From positions 3,936,001 through 4,000,000 of the forward strand of contig NZ_CP045422.1 of NCBI RefSeq assembly GCF_014926585.1: 64,000 nt of DNA, written 5' to 3'. The translations under genes were made by a program, and so were the position numbers. The notes beneath the pieces were generated by a model. The model worked only from the letters and a program-made list of their open reading frames with translations, had not been told where the DNA came from and did not search any database. The DNA comes from Devosia beringensis (GTDB lineage: Bacteria; Pseudomonadota; Alphaproteobacteria; Rhizobiales; Devosiaceae). Shown here piece after piece: positions 34,282-47,694 of the stretch (position 1 is the stretch's first letter; each line of letters opens with the position of its first letter).

Positions 34282-35727
34282 CTAGAACAGGCTTCCGGCC
34301 GCGATATGGGCAAGATTGGCCAGAGGCGCGCCAATGGTGAAGTAATAGCTTGCCACCAGTACGGCGCTGACGCCCATGATGAGGTTGAGCTCCATCGGCA
34401 CGGCTTCGAACTCATTCACCGGCTCATCAAAGTACATGACCTTGACGATACGCAGATAATAGAAGGCGCTGACTGCCGAAGCGAGCACGCCGATCACTGC
34501 CAGCACATAGAGCTGGGCGTCGATGGCGGCTAGGAACACGTGCCATTTGGCAAAGAAGCCGGCCAGTGGCGGCATGCCGATCAGCGAGAACATGCTGATC
34601 GCCATCACGGCGGCCACGAAGGGTCGCTTCTGTGCGGCACCGGCCATATCGCCAATGGTCTCGACATAGCCCGCACTGGTGCGCAGTGACAGGACGCAGG
34701 CGAACAGGCCAACCGTCATGATCACATAGATCGCCATGTAGATCGCCACGCCCTCAACACCCACCTGGGTGCCGGACGACAGGCCGACCAGAGCAAAGCC
34801 CACATGGCCGATCGAGGAATAGGCGATGAGGCGCTTGATCGACTTCTGGCCAATGGCGGCAAAGGCGGCCAAGACCATGGAGGCAATCGACAGGAACACC
34901 ACGATCTGCTGCCAGTCCGCGGTAATGCCCTGGAAGGTATCGATCACCAGGCGGACCATCAGCGTCATCGCCGCCACCTTGGGTGCCGTGGCAAAGAAGG
35001 CGGTGACCGGGGTCGGCGCGCCCTCGTAGACGTCAGGCGTCCACATGTGGAACGGGACGGCAGAGATCTTGAAGGCCACGCCGGCCAGCAGGAAGACCAG
35101 GCCAAAGATCAGCCCGATGGAGCGCCCTTCCCCGGCAATGACCAGCACGATTTCCTGCAGATTGGTATGGCCGGTAAAGCCATAGATCAGCGAGGCGCCA
35201 TAGAGCAGCATGCCAGAGGACAGGGCACCGAGGACGAAATACTTCAGCCCCGCTTCGGTCGCCCGGCTGTCATCGCGCTTGATCGCCGCCAGCACATAGA
35301 GTGACAGCGACTGCAACTCGAGGCCGATATAAAGGCTCATCAGGTCATTGGCCGAGACCATCATCATCATGCCCAGCGTCGCCAGCAGGACGAGCACGGC
35401 ATATTCGAACTTGTGGGTGCCGTTCTCTTCGGCACGCGGCAGGGCGAGCAGCAGCGAGAAGGCCGAACCGCCCAGGACGAGCACCTTCATGTAGCGGGCA
35501 AAGCTGTCGGCAATGAACACGCCGTTGAACAGCACGCCGTCCACCGGTGCGAACATCACCAGGGCGCCAACGGCCAGCAACAGCAGCACGGCGCCATAGG
35601 ACACCAGCAGCGAGCGCTCCTTGTTGATGGTCACGCCCACCAGCAGCAGCACCACGGCGCCAACGGCCAGCAGCATTTCGGGATATGCGGGAGCCAGGCT
35701 CGCGAAATCGGTAACGTCTGAGTTCAC
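34282..35727 (-). CDS. nuoN: NADH-quinone oxidoreductase subunit N
   Basis: NuoN is one of the three antiporter-like membrane subunits of complex I that help pump protons. The 481-residue product has about 14 membrane helices. The charged channel residues lie in the usual places: Glu in [17 protein letters not shown], Lys in [22 protein letters not shown], and a second Lys in [21 protein letters not shown]. The start is GTG at 35727 with AGGAGAG just upstream. It is the last of the 14 nuo genes, 9 bases after nuoM; birA abuts its stop. Confidence 0.96.
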   Translation of the reverse strand: MNSDVTDFASLAPAYPEMLLAVGAVVLLLVGVTINKERSLLVSYGAVLLLLAVGALVMFAPVDGVLFNGVFIADSFARYMKVLVLGGSAFSLLLALPRAEENGTHKFEYAVLVLLATLGMMMMVSANDLMSLYIGLELQSLSLYVLAAIKRDDSRATEAGLKYFVLGALSSGMLLYGASLIYGFTGHTNLQEIVLVIAGEGRSIGLIFGLVFLLAGVAFKISAVPFHMWTPDVYEGAPTPVTAFFATAPKVAAMTLMVRLVIDTFQGITADWQQIVVFLSIASMVLAAFAAIGQKSIKRLIAYSSIGHVGFALVGLSSGTQVGVEGVAIYMAIYVIMTVGLFACVLSLRTSAGYVETIGDMAGAAQKRPFVAAVMAISMFSLIGMPPLAGFFAKWHVFLAAIDAQLYVLAVIGVLASAVSAFYYLRIVKVMYFDEPVNEFEAVPMELNLIMGVSAVLVASYYFTIGAPLANLAHIAAGSLF

Positions 35728-35736
35728 GGGACTCTC

Positions 35737-37308
35737 CTAGTGAGCAGCAGGCTCGGCCGCGGGCGCTTCGGCGCCCACAACCGGTTCGGTATAAACAAGC
35801 GGCGCAGGCGCGTCGGCCAGCGATACGGCCGGATCCAGCCCAACCGCAATCGCATAATGCGATACCAGATTGTCGACGGCGGCAGCGGTCGTGTCGAGGA
35901 TCGGCGCGGGGTAGAAGCCGAAGATGATGGTCAGCACGATCAGCGGGTAAAGCATGACCTTTTCACGCAGATCGAGATCGAGGATGCCCTTGAGGCTCTC
36001 CTTGGTCAGCCCGCCAAAGATCACCCGGCGATAGAGCCAGAGGGCGTAGCAGGCCGAGAAGATGACGCCGAAGGCGGCACCGAATGCCACCCAGGTATTG
36101 ACCTGGAATACGCCCATCATGGTGAGGAACTCGCCCACGAAGCCCGACGTGCCCGGCAGGCCCACATTGGCCATGGTGAAAACCATGAAGGCAAAGGCAT
36201 AGCGCGGCATGCGCTCGACCAGACCGCCATAGGCGGCAATCTCGCGGGTATGCATGCGGTCGTAGATGACGCCGACGCAGAGGAACAGCGCACCGGACAC
36301 GATGCCGTGCGAGATCATCTGGAACATGGCGCCCTGGATGCCCAGGGCATTGCCGGCGAAGATGCCCATGGTGACAAAGCCCATATGCGCCACCGACGAA
36401 TAGGCGATCAGCTTCTTCATGTCAGTCTGCACCAGGGCAACCAGCGAGGTCACGATGATCGCGGCCACGGACAGGAAGAAGATGAAATTGGCGAACTGTG
36501 CCGAGGCATCGGGGAACATGGGCAGGCTGAAGCGCAGGAAGCCGTAGCCGCCCAGCTTGAGCAGGATGGCGGCCAGGATCACCGAGCCGGCGGTCGGCGC
36601 CTGAACGTGGGCCTCGGGCAGCCAGCGATGGAACGGCCACATCGGCATCTTGACAGCCAGCGAGGCAAAGAACGCCCACCACAGCCAAGGCTGCCAGGAC
36701 AGCGGGAAATCATGGGTCAGCAGACGGGTAATGTCGGTGGTGCCGGCATTCCAGTACATGGCCATGATGGCCAGCAGCATCAGCACCGAGCCGGTGAAGG
36801 TGTAAAAGAAGAACTTGTAGCTGGCCTGGATGCGGGCCGTGCCGCCCCAGATGCCGATGATCAGGAACATCGGCAGCAGCGTGCCCTCGAAGAACACGTA
36901 GAACATGGCCAGATCGAGCGTGGTGAAGACGCCGATCATCAGGGTTTCCAGGATCAGGAAGATGACCATGTATTCCTTGACGCGCGACTCGACGGGCCAG
37001 CTCGCCAGAATGGCGAAGGGCATCAGCAAGGCGGTCAGCACGACAAACAGCACCGAAATGCCGTCAACGCCAACGCGATAACCGATGGTGTCGCCGATCC
37101 AGGCGTAGTTCACCACGAACTGGAAGCCGGCATTGGACGGGTCGAACGCTGACCACATCACCAGGGACAGCACCAGCACGACAACCGTGATGGCAAAGGT
37201 TACCCAGCGGATGGTTTCGAGCGCCGCCTTGGGCAGGAACAGGATCAGCGCGGCGCCGAGCATCGGCAACCAGGTGAGGACTGAGAGGATGGTATTGTCG
37301 AAGGTCAT
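35737..37308 (-). CDS. nuoM: NADH-quinone oxidoreductase subunit M
   Basis: An antiporter-like proton-pumping subunit in the distal membrane arm of complex I. The 523-residue product has 14 predicted helices and the expected charged residues in [22 protein letters not shown] (Glu), [20 protein letters not shown] (Lys) and [20 protein letters not shown] (Lys). The C-terminal ~40 residues ([29 protein letters not shown]) are an Ala/Pro-rich extension beyond the normal end, similar in style to the NuoE tail. Its ATG overlaps the nuoL stop by one base (TGATG at 37306-37310). Confidence 0.96.
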   Translation of the reverse strand: MTFDNTILSVLTWLPMLGAALILFLPKAALETIRWVTFAITVVVLVLSLVMWSAFDPSNAGFQFVVNYAWIGDTIGYRVGVDGISVLFVVLTALLMPFAILASWPVESRVKEYMVIFLILETLMIGVFTTLDLAMFYVFFEGTLLPMFLIIGIWGGTARIQASYKFFFYTFTGSVLMLLAIMAMYWNAGTTDITRLLTHDFPLSWQPWLWWAFFASLAVKMPMWPFHRWLPEAHVQAPTAGSVILAAILLKLGGYGFLRFSLPMFPDASAQFANFIFFLSVAAIIVTSLVALVQTDMKKLIAYSSVAHMGFVTMGIFAGNALGIQGAMFQMISHGIVSGALFLCVGVIYDRMHTREIAAYGGLVERMPRYAFAFMVFTMANVGLPGTSGFVGEFLTMMGVFQVNTWVAFGAAFGVIFSACYALWLYRRVIFGGLTKESLKGILDLDLREKVMLYPLIVLTIIFGFYPAPILDTTAAAVDNLVSHYAIAVGLDPAVSLADAPAPLVYTEPVVGAEAPAAEPAAH

Positions 37309-39416
37309 CAGATCAGTCCCCCGGCCAGAATGGCCCAGGTCAATAGAGCCGCAATGCCGATCAGCATGGCGAATGCATAGTGGTAGAGATAGCCCGACTG
37401 GAGCTTGGTGACCCAGCCGGTCACGTTCTGCACCCGACGGCCCAGCCCTTCGGTGATCTTGTCATCGATGAGCCAGTCATCGAAGCCCTTCCAGAAGGCC
37501 CGGCCGATCCACAGGGCCGGCCTGACGAAGATCAGATCGTACAGCTCGTCAAAGTACCACTTGTTGAGCAGGAACTTGTAGAGACCCGGATTGGTGGCCG
37601 CCAGGCGACCCGGCATTTCCGGCCGGCGGATATACATCATATAGGCGGTCGCAGCGCCGATCAGCATGGCAATGGTCGCGCTCCATTTAACCCAGAGCGG
37701 CACATGATGGGCCGCCTCGATGATTTCATGGTCGACAACCAGGGAGCCGGCGAAGAAGTGCTCGATATGGGCCACATCGTGGAAGAACATCGAGTAAAAC
37801 ACCGCGCCGGCCAGCACCGCACCGGCAGCGAGCACATAGAGCGGCACCAGCATCACATTGGGTGCCTCATGCGCGTTGTCGTAAGCCGAGCCGTGGTGGC
37901 CATGAGCATCATGGGCATGGTCATGGCTGTCGGCGATCGGCTCGTCATGGCTTTCCAGCGCGGCATGCGCCGGGTCGGGATGCGGGCCTTCGCCGGCATG
38001 CTGTGCGTCGCGCGGCGAACCGTGGAACGTCAGATGGATCAGGCGCCACGAGTAGAAGCTCGTGAACAGCGCCGCGATCACCAGCATCCAGAAGGCGAAC
38101 ATGCCCGTATTGCCGCCGACCGCATAGGCCGCCTCGATGATGGAATCCTTGGAGAAGAAGCCGGCAAAGCCAAGCCACTCGCTGCCCGGAATGCCGACGC
38201 CGGTCAGCGCCAGGGTGCCGATGATCATCATGGCATAGGTGACCGGGATCTTCTTGCGCAGGCCGCCCATGTTGCGCATGTCCTGCTCGTGATGCATGGC
38301 GTGGATCACCGCGCCGGCACCGAGGAACAGCAGGGCCTTGAAGAAGGCATGTGTGAAGAGGTGGAAGACGCCGGCGGAATAGGCCCCTGCCCCCAAAGCC
38401 ACGAACATGTAGCCGAGCTGCGAACAGGTCGAGTAGGCTATGACGCGCTTGATATCGTTCTGGACCAGGCCAACCGTGGCCGCGAAGAAAGCCGTAATGG
38501 CGCCGATAACAAGGACGAAGGTCATGGCGGCCGGCGAGGTCTCGAACAGCGGCGACAGGCGGGCCACCATGAACACGCCTGCGGTCACCATGGTGGCCGC
38601 ATGGATCAGTGCCGACACGGGCGTCGGGCCTTCCATGGCGTCGGGCAGCCAGGTGTGCAGCAGGAACTGGGCCGACTTGCCCATGGCGCCCATGAACAGC
38701 AGCAGGCAGACCACAGTCATGGCATCGAGCTGGAAGCCCAGGAAGTTCATCACTGGCAGGCCAGTCGTCGCAAAACCTTCGGCGGCAAGGAACGCACCAT
38801 CGAAGTCGATATGACCGAGCACCATGAAGGCGCCGAAGATGCCAAGGGCGAAACCGAAATCGCCAACACGGTTGACCACGAAGGCCTTCATCGCGGCGGC
38901 GGTCGCCGAGGGCTTGGTGTACCAGAAGCCGATCAGCAGATAGGACGCGAGACCCACGCCTTCCCAGCCAAAGAACATCTGCAGGAAGTTGTCAGCCGTC
39001 ACCAGCATCAGCATGGCGAAGGTGAACAGCGACAGATAGGCGAAAAACCGGCTGCGATGCGGGTCATCGGCCATGTAGCCAATGGAATAGACATGGACGA
39101 GGGCCGACACGGTGTTGACCACCACCAGCATGATGGCGGTCAATGTGTCGACGCGCAGCACCCAGCGCAGATCCATGTCGCCGACCTGGATCCAGCGCAT
39201 CAGCTCGATCTTGAGCACGGTGGTGTGGCCATCGACCGCTGCGCCCATCAAACCGCCGCCAAAAGCGACCGGCAGGAAGACGACCCAGCTCAGCACGGCG
39301 GCAACGAGCAGCAGACCGGTGGTGATGAACTCACTGTTCCGGTGGCCGATGGTGCGCCCCAGCAGACCGGCTATGAGCGCGCCGATGAGGGGCAGGAAAA
39401 CAATCGCTTGAATCAT
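37308..39416 (-). CDS. nuoL: NADH-quinone oxidoreductase subunit L
   Basis: The largest membrane subunit of complex I, with the lateral helix that spans the arm. The 702-residue product shows [58 protein letters not shown] (read as two adjoining parts), and [28 protein letters not shown], the NuoL signatures. A His/Asp-rich cytoplasmic-loop insertion near residues 480-525 ([20 protein letters not shown] and on) is not part of the core and could bind metal, although it may be only a flexible loop. nuoK ends 11 bases upstream. Confidence 0.96.
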   Translation of the reverse strand: MIQAIVFLPLIGALIAGLLGRTIGHRNSEFITTGLLLVAAVLSWVVFLPVAFGGGLMGAAVDGHTTVLKIELMRWIQVGDMDLRWVLRVDTLTAIMLVVVNTVSALVHVYSIGYMADDPHRSRFFAYLSLFTFAMLMLVTADNFLQMFFGWEGVGLASYLLIGFWYTKPSATAAAMKAFVVNRVGDFGFALGIFGAFMVLGHIDFDGAFLAAEGFATTGLPVMNFLGFQLDAMTVVCLLLFMGAMGKSAQFLLHTWLPDAMEGPTPVSALIHAATMVTAGVFMVARLSPLFETSPAAMTFVLVIGAITAFFAATVGLVQNDIKRVIAYSTCSQLGYMFVALGAGAYSAGVFHLFTHAFFKALLFLGAGAVIHAMHHEQDMRNMGGLRKKIPVTYAMMIIGTLALTGVGIPGSEWLGFAGFFSKDSIIEAAYAVGGNTGMFAFWMLVIAALFTSFYSWRLIHLTFHGSPRDAQHAGEGPHPDPAHAALESHDEPIADSHDHAHDAHGHHGSAYDNAHEAPNVMLVPLYVLAAGAVLAGAVFYSMFFHDVAHIEHFFAGSLVVDHEIIEAAHHVPLWVKWSATIAMLIGAATAYMMYIRRPEMPGRLAATNPGLYKFLLNKWYFDELYDLIFVRPALWIGRAFWKGFDDWLIDDKITEGLGRRVQNVTGWVTKLQSGYLYHYAFAMLIGIAALLTWAILAGGLI

Positions 39417-39427
39417 AGCGGAGGTTC

Positions 39428-39742
39428 TTAGCCCTTCATCATGTTGACGTCTTCAACCGCGATGGAACCGCGGTTGCGATAGAAAATGACCAGGATGGCC
39501 AGCCCGATGGCCGCTTCAGCAGCCGCCACCGTCAGGATCAGCAGCGCAAAGATCTGACCCTGAAGGTCATTGAGCTGCGCGCTGAACGCTACAAAATTTA
39601 GGTTCACCGCGAGCAGGATAAGCTCCACCGACATCAGGATGACGATGATATTCTTGCGGTTTATGAAAATGCCGAACACGCCCAGCGTGAACAGAATGGC
39701 TCCAACGGTCAGGTAGTGACCGAGCCCGATACCCAAGCCCAT
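39428..39742 (-). CDS. nuoK: NADH-quinone oxidoreductase subunit K
   Basis: A 104-residue three-helix subunit of the complex I membrane arm. The two conserved Glu in helices 2 and 3 are present ([17 protein letters not shown] and [22 protein letters not shown]). The end with EDVNMMKG is the normal NuoK terminus. AGGAGG lies 5 bases before the ATG. It is 9 bases after nuoJ. Confidence 0.96.
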   Translation of the reverse strand: MGLGIGLGHYLTVGAILFTLGVFGIFINRKNIIVILMSVELILLAVNLNFVAFSAQLNDLQGQIFALLILTVAAAEAAIGLAILVIFYRNRGSIAVEDVNMMKG

Positions 39743-39751
39743 AATTGCCTC

Positions 39752-40357
39752 CTACAGCCCTTGACCGCTTTTGACTTTGACGACTTCCAGCGTTTCGGAC
39801 GGACGACGCCCGACCTGCTTGACCGGATCCTGGCGCTTCACGTTGCTCTTGTGGCGCAGCGTCAGCACGATGGCGCCAATCATGGCCACCAGCAGGATCA
39901 GCGCCGCTCCCTGGAACAGGAACACGTAGCGTGTGTACAGCACCTGGCCGATCAGCCGGATATTGTCTCCACCATTGATCGGCAGCACGGCTGCACTCGT
40001 GACCTCGGGCGAGACCACGAAGCTCCCGGCGACCATCAGCAGTTCGAGCAGGAGCACCACGCCCACCACCACGCCCACCGGCGCGTATTGCAGGAAGCCC
40101 TGTCGCAGCGACGCGAAATCGACGTCGAGCATCATCACCACGAACAGGAACAGCACGGCCACGGCGCCGACATAGACCACGATCAGGATGAGCGCGAGGA
40201 ACTCGGCACCCGCCAGCATGAACAGGCCGGACGCATTGAAGAAGGTGAGGATCAGGAACAGCACAGCATGCACCGGGTTCCTGGCCGAGATGACCATGAA
40301 GGCCGAGCCCACGGCGATGGCCGCGAACATGTAGAAGAAGAATAGTGGAAGCGTCAT
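39752..40357 (-). CDS. nuoJ: NADH-quinone oxidoreductase subunit J
   Basis: A 201-residue subunit with five membrane helices. Helix 3 carries the conserved stretch FLALILIVVYVGAVAVLFLFVVMMLD, with the Tyr and Gly of the pi-bulge region. The end (RQDPVKQVGRRPSETLEVVKVKSGQGL) matches the NuoJ tail of rhizobia. GAGAGGG precedes the ATG. It lies 11 bases after nuoI. Confidence 0.95.
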   Translation of the reverse strand: MTLPLFFFYMFAAIAVGSAFMVISARNPVHAVLFLILTFFNASGLFMLAGAEFLALILIVVYVGAVAVLFLFVVMMLDVDFASLRQGFLQYAPVGVVVGVVLLLELLMVAGSFVVSPEVTSAAVLPINGGDNIRLIGQVLYTRYVFLFQGAALILLVAMIGAIVLTLRHKSNVKRQDPVKQVGRRPSETLEVVKVKSGQGL

Positions 40358-40368
40358 AGTCTTCCCTC

Positions 40369-40857
40369 TCAGCGATACGGTGCGTCGGCGGACAGATTGG
40401 CAGCGATTTCACGCTCCCAGCGATCGCCATTGGCGAGCAGCTTCTCCTTGGAGAAGTAGAGCTCTTCGCGCGTTTCGGTCGCAAACTCGAAATTGGGGCC
40501 TTCCACGATCGCGTCGACCGGGCAGGCTTCCTGGCAGAAGCCGCAATAGATGCACTTCACCATGTCGATGTCGTAGCGCACCGTACGGCGGGTGCCGTCA
40601 TTCTGGCGCGGGCCGGCTTCGATGGTGATGGCCTGGGCCGGGCAGATCGCCTCGCACAGCTTGCAGGCAATGCAGCGTTCTTCGCCATTGGGATAGCGAC
40701 GCAGTGCGTGCTCACCACGGAAGCGCGGGCTGACATGGCCCTTCTCGAAGGGGTAGTTGATCGTTGGCTTGGGCGAGAAGAAATAGCGCATGGTCAGGAA
40801 GAAGGCCTTGACCAGCTCGGTGAGCAGCAGCGTGTTGACGAACTGGGCGGCGCGCAT
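40369..40857 (-). CDS. nuoI: NADH-quinone oxidoreductase subunit I
   Basis: The 162-residue subunit carries iron-sulphur clusters N6a and N6b on the electron path to quinone. Two CxxCxxCxxxCP motifs are seen: Cys62/65/68/72 ([13 protein letters not shown]) and Cys102/105/108/112 ([13 protein letters not shown]). The N-terminal amphipathic helix [21 protein letters not shown] lies along the membrane. The ATG at 40857 is chosen because its base overlaps the nuoH stop (TGATG, 40855-40859) and the family starts here; the longer frame upstream is out of context. Confidence 0.96.
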   Translation of the reverse strand: MRAAQFVNTLLLTELVKAFFLTMRYFFSPKPTINYPFEKGHVSPRFRGEHALRRYPNGEERCIACKLCEAICPAQAITIEAGPRQNDGTRRTVRYDIDMVKCIYCGFCQEACPVDAIVEGPNFEFATETREELYFSKEKLLANGDRWEREIAANLSADAPYR

Positions 40858-41954
40858 CAGGCCATCCCTCCATGCCAGCCCCAGCCCGTAAGCTGAAGCA
40901 CAAAAGCAACAATAACGACCATGCCCAGCGACAGCGGCAGGAAGAGCTTCCAGCCAATGCGCATCAACTGATCGTAGCGGTAGCGCGGCACGATGGCCTT
41001 GGCCATGGCGAACATGAAGAACACCATGCTCAGCTTGATGACAAACCACACCACGCCCGGAATCCAGGTGAAGGGCGGCAGGTCGATGGGCGATGTCCAG
41101 CCACCGAGGAAGAGCACCGTGGTCATGGCGCACATCAGCAGGATGGAGATGTATTCGCCCAGCATGAACAGCATGTAGGGCGTCGCCGAATATTCGGTCA
41201 TGAAACCGGCCACCAGCTCGGATTCGCCTTCGGCCAGATCGAATGGCGGGCGGTTGGTTTCCGCCAGCGCCGAGATGTAGAAGATCACGAACATCGGAAA
41301 CAGCGGCAGCCAGAACCAGTTGAGGAAGGTCAACTGTGGCAAGCCAATCATATGGGCTAGGCCCATTTCCTGCTGCGCTATGACGATGTCGCTCAGATTG
41401 AGCGAGCCAACGCAGAGCAGCACGGTGATGATCACCAGGCCGATCGACACTTCGTAGGACACCATCTGCGCTGCTGCACGGAGCGAACCGAGGAACGGAT
41501 ATTTCGAGTTCGAGGCCCAGCCGCCGATGATCACGCCATAGACACCCAGCGACGAAATCGCCAGCAGGTAGAGAATTCCCAGATTGATGTCGGCAATCAC
41601 CAGGCCCGGCCCGAGCGGTACGACCACCCAGCCCGTCAGGGCCAGGGTCGCCGTCAACAGGGGCGCCAGCAGGAACAGGATCTTGTCAGCGCCGCCGGGA
41701 ATGACGGGCTCCTTGAGCGCGAACTTGAGCAGATCGGCGAAGCTCTGCAGCAGGCCGAAGGGGCCGACCACGTTAGGACCGCGGCGCATCTGCACCGCCG
41801 CCCAGATCTTGCGGTCTGCCAGCAGGATAAACGCGGTGAAGACCAGCAGCGACACAAGCAGCAGCAGCGCCTTGTAGACCAGGCCTACATGCACACCCCA
41901 GCCCAACGGCGGGATGCCCAGCAGGTAATCGAGAGCAGCTTGAATAAAGTCCAT
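40857..41954 (-). CDS. nuoH: NADH-quinone oxidoreductase subunit H
   Basis: NuoH forms much of the quinone cavity where the membrane and peripheral arms meet. The 365-residue product has eight helices and the expected loops [23 protein letters not shown] and [21 protein letters not shown]. The charged residues of the first loop (DRKIWA) and of EGESE line the quinone path. GGGGAG precedes the ATG. It follows nuoG by 9 bases. Confidence 0.96.
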   Translation of the reverse strand: MDFIQAALDYLLGIPPLGWGVHVGLVYKALLLLVSLLVFTAFILLADRKIWAAVQMRRGPNVVGPFGLLQSFADLLKFALKEPVIPGGADKILFLLAPLLTATLALTGWVVVPLGPGLVIADINLGILYLLAISSLGVYGVIIGGWASNSKYPFLGSLRAAAQMVSYEVSIGLVIITVLLCVGSLNLSDIVIAQQEMGLAHMIGLPQLTFLNWFWLPLFPMFVIFYISALAETNRPPFDLAEGESELVAGFMTEYSATPYMLFMLGEYISILLMCAMTTVLFLGGWTSPIDLPPFTWIPGVVWFVIKLSMVFFMFAMAKAIVPRYRYDQLMRIGWKLFLPLSLGMVVIVAFVLQLTGWGWHGGMA

Positions 41955-41963
41955 TGTGCTCCC

Positions 41964-44069
41964 CTACTCCGCGGCCTGCCGGAGACCGGCTGCGGTAGCT
42001 GCGCATTCACCCATCACGGCAGAGGCGCGGGCGATTGGATTGCTGAGATAGAAGTCAGCAACAGCCGAGCCAAAAGGCGCCGACTTGGTCTTGATTGCCG
42101 CCTTGGCCAGCTTGCCGATGTCGGCCGCACCGCCAGGGGCGATCTGGTCGATCCGCGCCAGATGCGGGAATTCGGCATAGATCGCGGCGCGCAGCTGGGT
42201 CAGCGAGTTGAACGGCAAGGGCTTGCCCAGGGCGCCAGACAGCGCGCGGATGATGGCCCAGTCTTCCTTGGCATCACCGGGCGGGAATACGGCGCGGTTG
42301 GTCACCTGGACGCGTCCCTCGGTATTGACATAGGTGCCCGACTTTTCGGTGTAGGTCGCCGCCGGCAGGATCACGTCGGCGCGGTGTGCACCGGCATCGC
42401 CATGCGAGCCGATATAGACCACGAAGGCCTTGCCCATGGCGGACAGGTCGTATTCGTCAGCACCGAGCATGAACATGACATCGAGCTCGCCCTTGCCGGC
42501 CAGAGCAATCTGGTCAGCCGAGCAGACGCCACCATCGTGCGGCACGAAGCCGATATCGAGGCCACCCACGCGACTGGCCGCATTGTGCAGCAGTGCAAAG
42601 CCGTTCCAGCCCTCGGCAACCGAGGCACCGGCGCTTGCCAGTTTGGCGGCCAGCGCGATGGTGTCGCGGCCGACCTGCTTGCCCAAGGTGGCATGCGACA
42701 CCGCACCCTCGCCGACAATGATCAGTGGACGCTCAGCCTTGGCCAGAATGTCGGCGAAAGCGCCACGACCGGCAGCCAGTTCGGCCAACGATTCAAAGCC
42801 TTCGCCAAGATAGCTATAGTCATAGGTGAGATCGGCCCGCTCGCCGATCACAGCGATCGGCAGGCCCTTGGCGCGCCAGGTCTTGCGGATGCGGGCATTG
42901 ATCAGCGCCGCTTCACGGCGCGGATTGGTGCCGATGATGACGATCGCGTCAGCCTGTTCGATCCCGGCAATGGTCGGGTTGAAGATGTAGGCGGAGCGCG
43001 GCATGGACGGGTCGATGCCCGACATGGCCGGACGCACATCGGTCATGCCCGAGCCGACCGAAGCCAGCAGGGCCTTGAGCGCATACATCTCTTCGACAGC
43101 GGCGAGGTCACCGGCAATGGCGCCGACCTTGCTGCCGGCCTTCTTGAGGCGCGCAGCAACGGCCGCGAGAGCCTCATCCCAGCTGGTCGCCTGCAGCTTG
43201 CCACCCTTGCGGACATAAGGACGGTCGAGGCGCTGGCTCTTTAGGCCATCCCAGACAAAGCGGGTCTTGTCGGAAATCCACTCTTCGTTGATCGCCTCGT
43301 TGACGCGCGGCAGAATGCGCATCACTTCGCGGCCGCGGCTATCGACGCGGATATTGGAGCCGACGGCATCCATGACGTCGATGGATTCCGTCTTGGTCAA
43401 TTCCCAGGGACGGGCATTGAACGCATAGGGCTTGGAGGTCAGCGCGCCCACTGGGCACAGGTCGATGACATTGCCCTGCAGCTCGCTGCTCAGCGCCTTT
43501 TCGAGATAGGTGGTGATCTCGGCGTCCTCGCCGCGACCCAGCAGGCCCATCTCGGCAATGCCAGCCACTTCCGTGGTGAAACGGACGCAGCGCGTGCAGT
43601 GGATGCAGCGGTTCATCGAGGTCTTGACCAAGGGGCCAATGTACTTGTCCTCGACGGCGCGTTTGTTCTCCGCGAAGCGGTTCTTGTCCACGCCATAGGC
43701 CATGGCCTGGTCCTGCAGATCGCACTCGCCGCCCTGATCGCAGATCGGGCAATCGAGCGGATGGTTGATCAGCAGGAATTCCATCACGCCTTCGCGGGCC
43801 TTCTTGACCATGGGCGTATTGGTGAACATCTCTGGCGGCTCGCCATTGGGGCCCGGACGCATGTCCTTGACCGCCATGGCGCAGCTGGCCTGTGGCTTTG
43901 GCGGGCCACCCTTCACCTCAACCAGGCACATGCGGCAATTGCCGGCAACCGACAGGCGCTCATGGTAACAAAAGCGCGGAATTTCGGCGCCGGCAGCCTC
44001 GGCTGCCTGCATCAGGGTAAAGTAATCGGGAACTTCGACGAGAACGCCGTCAACCTTGATACTTGCCAT
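41964..44069 (-). CDS. nuoG: NADH-quinone oxidoreductase subunit G
   Basis: The large iron-sulphur subunit of the peripheral arm. From the ATG at 44069 it has 701 residues. The N-terminal [2Fe-2S] ferredoxin part has Cys34, Cys45 and Cys48 ([18 protein letters not shown]), then a His-Cys cluster region ([19 protein letters not shown]) and [10 protein letters not shown] with [13 protein letters not shown]. The following half is a molybdopterin-oxidoreductase-like domain without cofactor function. The C-terminal ~70 residues are typical for alphaproteobacteria. The longer frame to 44342 overlaps nuoF and is not used. nuoF ends 5 bases upstream. Confidence 0.96.
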   Translation of the reverse strand: MASIKVDGVLVEVPDYFTLMQAAEAAGAEIPRFCYHERLSVAGNCRMCLVEVKGGPPKPQASCAMAVKDMRPGPNGEPPEMFTNTPMVKKAREGVMEFLLINHPLDCPICDQGGECDLQDQAMAYGVDKNRFAENKRAVEDKYIGPLVKTSMNRCIHCTRCVRFTTEVAGIAEMGLLGRGEDAEITTYLEKALSSELQGNVIDLCPVGALTSKPYAFNARPWELTKTESIDVMDAVGSNIRVDSRGREVMRILPRVNEAINEEWISDKTRFVWDGLKSQRLDRPYVRKGGKLQATSWDEALAAVAARLKKAGSKVGAIAGDLAAVEEMYALKALLASVGSGMTDVRPAMSGIDPSMPRSAYIFNPTIAGIEQADAIVIIGTNPRREAALINARIRKTWRAKGLPIAVIGERADLTYDYSYLGEGFESLAELAAGRGAFADILAKAERPLIIVGEGAVSHATLGKQVGRDTIALAAKLASAGASVAEGWNGFALLHNAASRVGGLDIGFVPHDGGVCSADQIALAGKGELDVMFMLGADEYDLSAMGKAFVVYIGSHGDAGAHRADVILPAATYTEKSGTYVNTEGRVQVTNRAVFPPGDAKEDWAIIRALSGALGKPLPFNSLTQLRAAIYAEFPHLARIDQIAPGGAADIGKLAKAAIKTKSAPFGSAVADFYLSNPIARASAVMGECAATAAGLRQAAE

Positions 44070-44074
44070 CGGCC

Positions 44075-45382
<1,308 letters not shown>

Positions 45383-45475
45383 GCTTCACACTCCTATCGC
45401 CGCTTCCTGCCTGAGGCGCGGACATATTCAGTCTCGCCGTTTCCGGCGAACGCACAGCCGTGCATGTTCCGGCCA

Positions 45476-46501
45476 TCATGGCTTTTCCCCGCCAGGCTTG
45501 GCCTTCGGCTTGATGATCGTCCGGGTCTTGCTGGCCGGGCCACCAGCCGATGCGGGCTTGGGCGACTTGCGCACCGCCTTGCCGCCGTCCAGCATGCCGC
45601 CTTCGGCTTCCGAACCCGTCGCGCCGGGGCGCATCGCCTTGTTCGGCTCTCCGTCGGCGCCTGCCGCAACATCGGCCGCCTTGCGTTCGCCTTCGGCCTT
45701 GGCTTCCGACACCTTGGCCGACGCCGGAGTCCCCTTGAGAGCGGGGGCGGACTCTGCGCTCACGTCCTTGGGCTTGCCGGCCGTGGTTGGTGCCTGCGGA
45801 GCAGCGGGCGCTGGGGCAGCGGCAGGCGCCGCAGGGGCCCCGGCTTCCGGCGGTGGTGCTGGCGGAATGAACTTCTCGCGCTGAGCCGTAGGCTTGACCA
45901 GCAGCGTGGTCTGGCCACCCTCGGCAGCCGAATGAAGGCGACCGATCTGGGGGCCTGGCTTGATCGTGTCACCCTTGCCAGCGGCAAAGGCGTCGACGAT
46001 TTCTTCAAACCGCTCCGGCGTCAGGTCTTCGTAGGTGTCGTGATAGATGGTGACCATGGGCGCGTTGACGCACGCGCCCGCACATTCCACTTCTTCCCAG
46101 CTCATTGTGCCATCGGCATTGAGGTGCTGGGGATCGTGATGGATCTTGCTCTTGCAGATGGCGATCAGGTCGCCGGCGCCGCGCAGCATGCAGGGCGTGG
46201 TGCCACAGACCTGGATATGGGCATTGCGGCCGACCGGCTGCAGCTGGAACTGGGTATAGAAGGTCGCCACTTCCAACACGCGGATATAGGCCATGCCCAG
46301 CATGTCCGCGATCGTTTCGATCGTGGCGCGGCTGACCCAGCCGTCCTGATCCTGGGCCCGCATCAGCAGCGGGATGACGGCCGATTGCTGCCGGCCGGTC
46401 GGGTACAACCCGATCTTCCATTCCGCCCATTTGGCGTTTTCAGCACTGAATGCGAACGACGTCGGTTGAACCGACTCGTCTGCTAGGCGACGCGCAACCA
46501 T
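45476..46501 (-). CDS. nuoE: NADH-quinone oxidoreductase subunit E with long low-complexity C-terminal tail
   Basis: NuoE carries the [2Fe-2S] cluster N1a next to NuoF. The thioredoxin-like domain fills residues ~15-185 and has all four ligands: Cys99, Cys104, Cys140, Cys144 ([21 protein letters not shown]). E. coli NuoE ends near residue 166; here the chain goes on to 341. From ~197 on it is a disordered-looking stretch rich in Ala, Pro, Lys, Gly and Glu, ending [17 protein letters not shown]. Some alphaproteobacterial NuoE proteins have such tails. The ATG overlaps the nuoD stop by one base. The core identification is certain; the role of the tail is unknown. Confidence 0.95.
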   Translation of the reverse strand: MVARRLADESVQPTSFAFSAENAKWAEWKIGLYPTGRQQSAVIPLLMRAQDQDGWVSRATIETIADMLGMAYIRVLEVATFYTQFQLQPVGRNAHIQVCGTTPCMLRGAGDLIAICKSKIHHDPQHLNADGTMSWEEVECAGACVNAPMVTIYHDTYEDLTPERFEEIVDAFAAGKGDTIKPGPQIGRLHSAAEGGQTTLLVKPTAQREKFIPPAPPPEAGAPAAPAAAPAPAAPQAPTTAGKPKDVSAESAPALKGTPASAKVSEAKAEGERKAADVAAGADGEPNKAMRPGATGSEAEGGMLDGGKAVRKSPKPASAGGPASKTRTIIKPKAKPGGEKP

Positions 46502-47694
46502 CAGCGATCAACCTCTCCGAACACGATATCGAGCGAGCCAAGAATGGCCGAGACGTCAGCCAGCATGTGGCCGCGACACAGGAAATCCATGGCCGACAAA
46601 TGCGCAAAACCCGGCGCGCGGATCTTGCAGCGGTATGGTTTGTTGGTGCCATCGCTGACCAGATAGACGCCAAACTCACCCTTGGGGGCTTCCACGCAGG
46701 CATAAACTTCGCCCGCAGGAACCTTGTAGCCCTCGGTATAGAGCTTGAAGTGATGGATCAGCGCTTCCATTGACTGCTTCATCTCACTGCGCTTGGGCGG
46801 CACGACCTTGCCATCGAGCGAGGACACGGGGCCCTTGCCGTCGGGCGCGTTCAGCTTGTCCACGCACTGCTTCATGATCCGGGTTGACTGGCGCATCTCT
46901 TCCATGCGGATCAGATAGCGATCAAAGCAATCGCCGTTCTTGCCGATCGGAATGTCGAATTCCATCTCGTCATAGCATTCGTAGGGCTGGCTCTTGCGCA
47001 GATCCCAGGCCGCGCCGGAGCCGCGCACCATCACGCCCGAAAAGCCCCAGTTCCACGCGTCATCCAGCTGCACCACGCCGATATCGACATTGCGTTGCTT
47101 GAAGATGCGGTTCTCGGTCAGAAGCGTGTCGAGATCGACAATGAACTTGGGGAAATCGGTGCAGAAGGTATCGATGTCATCGATCAGCGCCTGCGGCAGA
47201 TCCTGATGCACCCCGCCCGGGCGGAAATAGGCAGCGTGCATGCGCGCGCCGGAAGCGCGCTCATAGAAAATCATCAGCTTTTCGCGCCACTCAAAGCCCC
47301 AGACCGGCGGCGTCAAGGCGCCCACGTCCATGGCCTGTGTGGTGACGTTCATCAGATGCGCCAACAGGCGGCCGATTTCCGAGTAAAGCACGCGGATCAG
47401 CTGGCCGCGGCGCGGCACTTCCAGACCCAGCAGCTTCTCGACGGCGAGTGCAAAGGCGTGCTCCTGGTTCATCGGCGCCACGTAGTCGAGGCGATCGAAA
47501 TAGGGAACGGCCTGCAGATAGGTCTTGGACTCGATCAGCTTTTCGGTGCCGCGATGCAGCAGGCCGATATGCGGATCGACGCGCTCGACGACCTCGCCAT
47601 CGAGCTCCAGGATAAGGCGGAGCACACCATGAGCCGACGGGTGGACCGGACCAAAGTTGATGGTGAAATTGCGGACATTGGCTTCAACGGTCAT
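46501..47694 (-). CDS. nuoD: NADH-quinone oxidoreductase subunit D
   Basis: The 49-kDa-type subunit, which with NuoB and NuoH forms the quinone-binding site. The 397-residue product opens with [19 protein letters not shown], where the His of HPSAHG contacts the quinone head, and contains [14 protein letters not shown] and the final stretch [21 protein letters not shown], ending [12 protein letters not shown]. The ATG overlaps the nuoC stop (ATGA, 47691-47694). Length and motifs are normal. Confidence 0.97.
   Translation of the reverse strand: MTVEANVRNFTINFGPVHPSAHGVLRLILELDGEVVERVDPHIGLLHRGTEKLIESKTYLQAVPYFDRLDYVAPMNQEHAFALAVEKLLGLEVPRRGQLIRVLYSEIGRLLAHLMNVTTQAMDVGALTPPVWGFEWREKLMIFYERASGARMHAAYFRPGGVHQDLPQALIDDIDTFCTDFPKFIVDLDTLLTENRIFKQRNVDIGVVQLDDAWNWGFSGVMVRGSGAAWDLRKSQPYECYDEMEFDIPIGKNGDCFDRYLIRMEEMRQSTRIMKQCVDKLNAPDGKGPVSSLDGKVVPPKRSEMKQSMEALIHHFKLYTEGYKVPAGEVYACVEAPKGEFGVYLVSDGTNKPYRCKIRAPGFAHLSAMDFLCRGHMLADVSAILGSLDIVFGEVDR

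Noticed and set aside
37380..39431. A 683-codon plus-strand frame antisense to nuoL, and similar ones opposite nuoM and rnj
   Set aside because: The His/Gln/Arg/Gly-rich translations are typical shadow frames; the minus-strand genes are certain.
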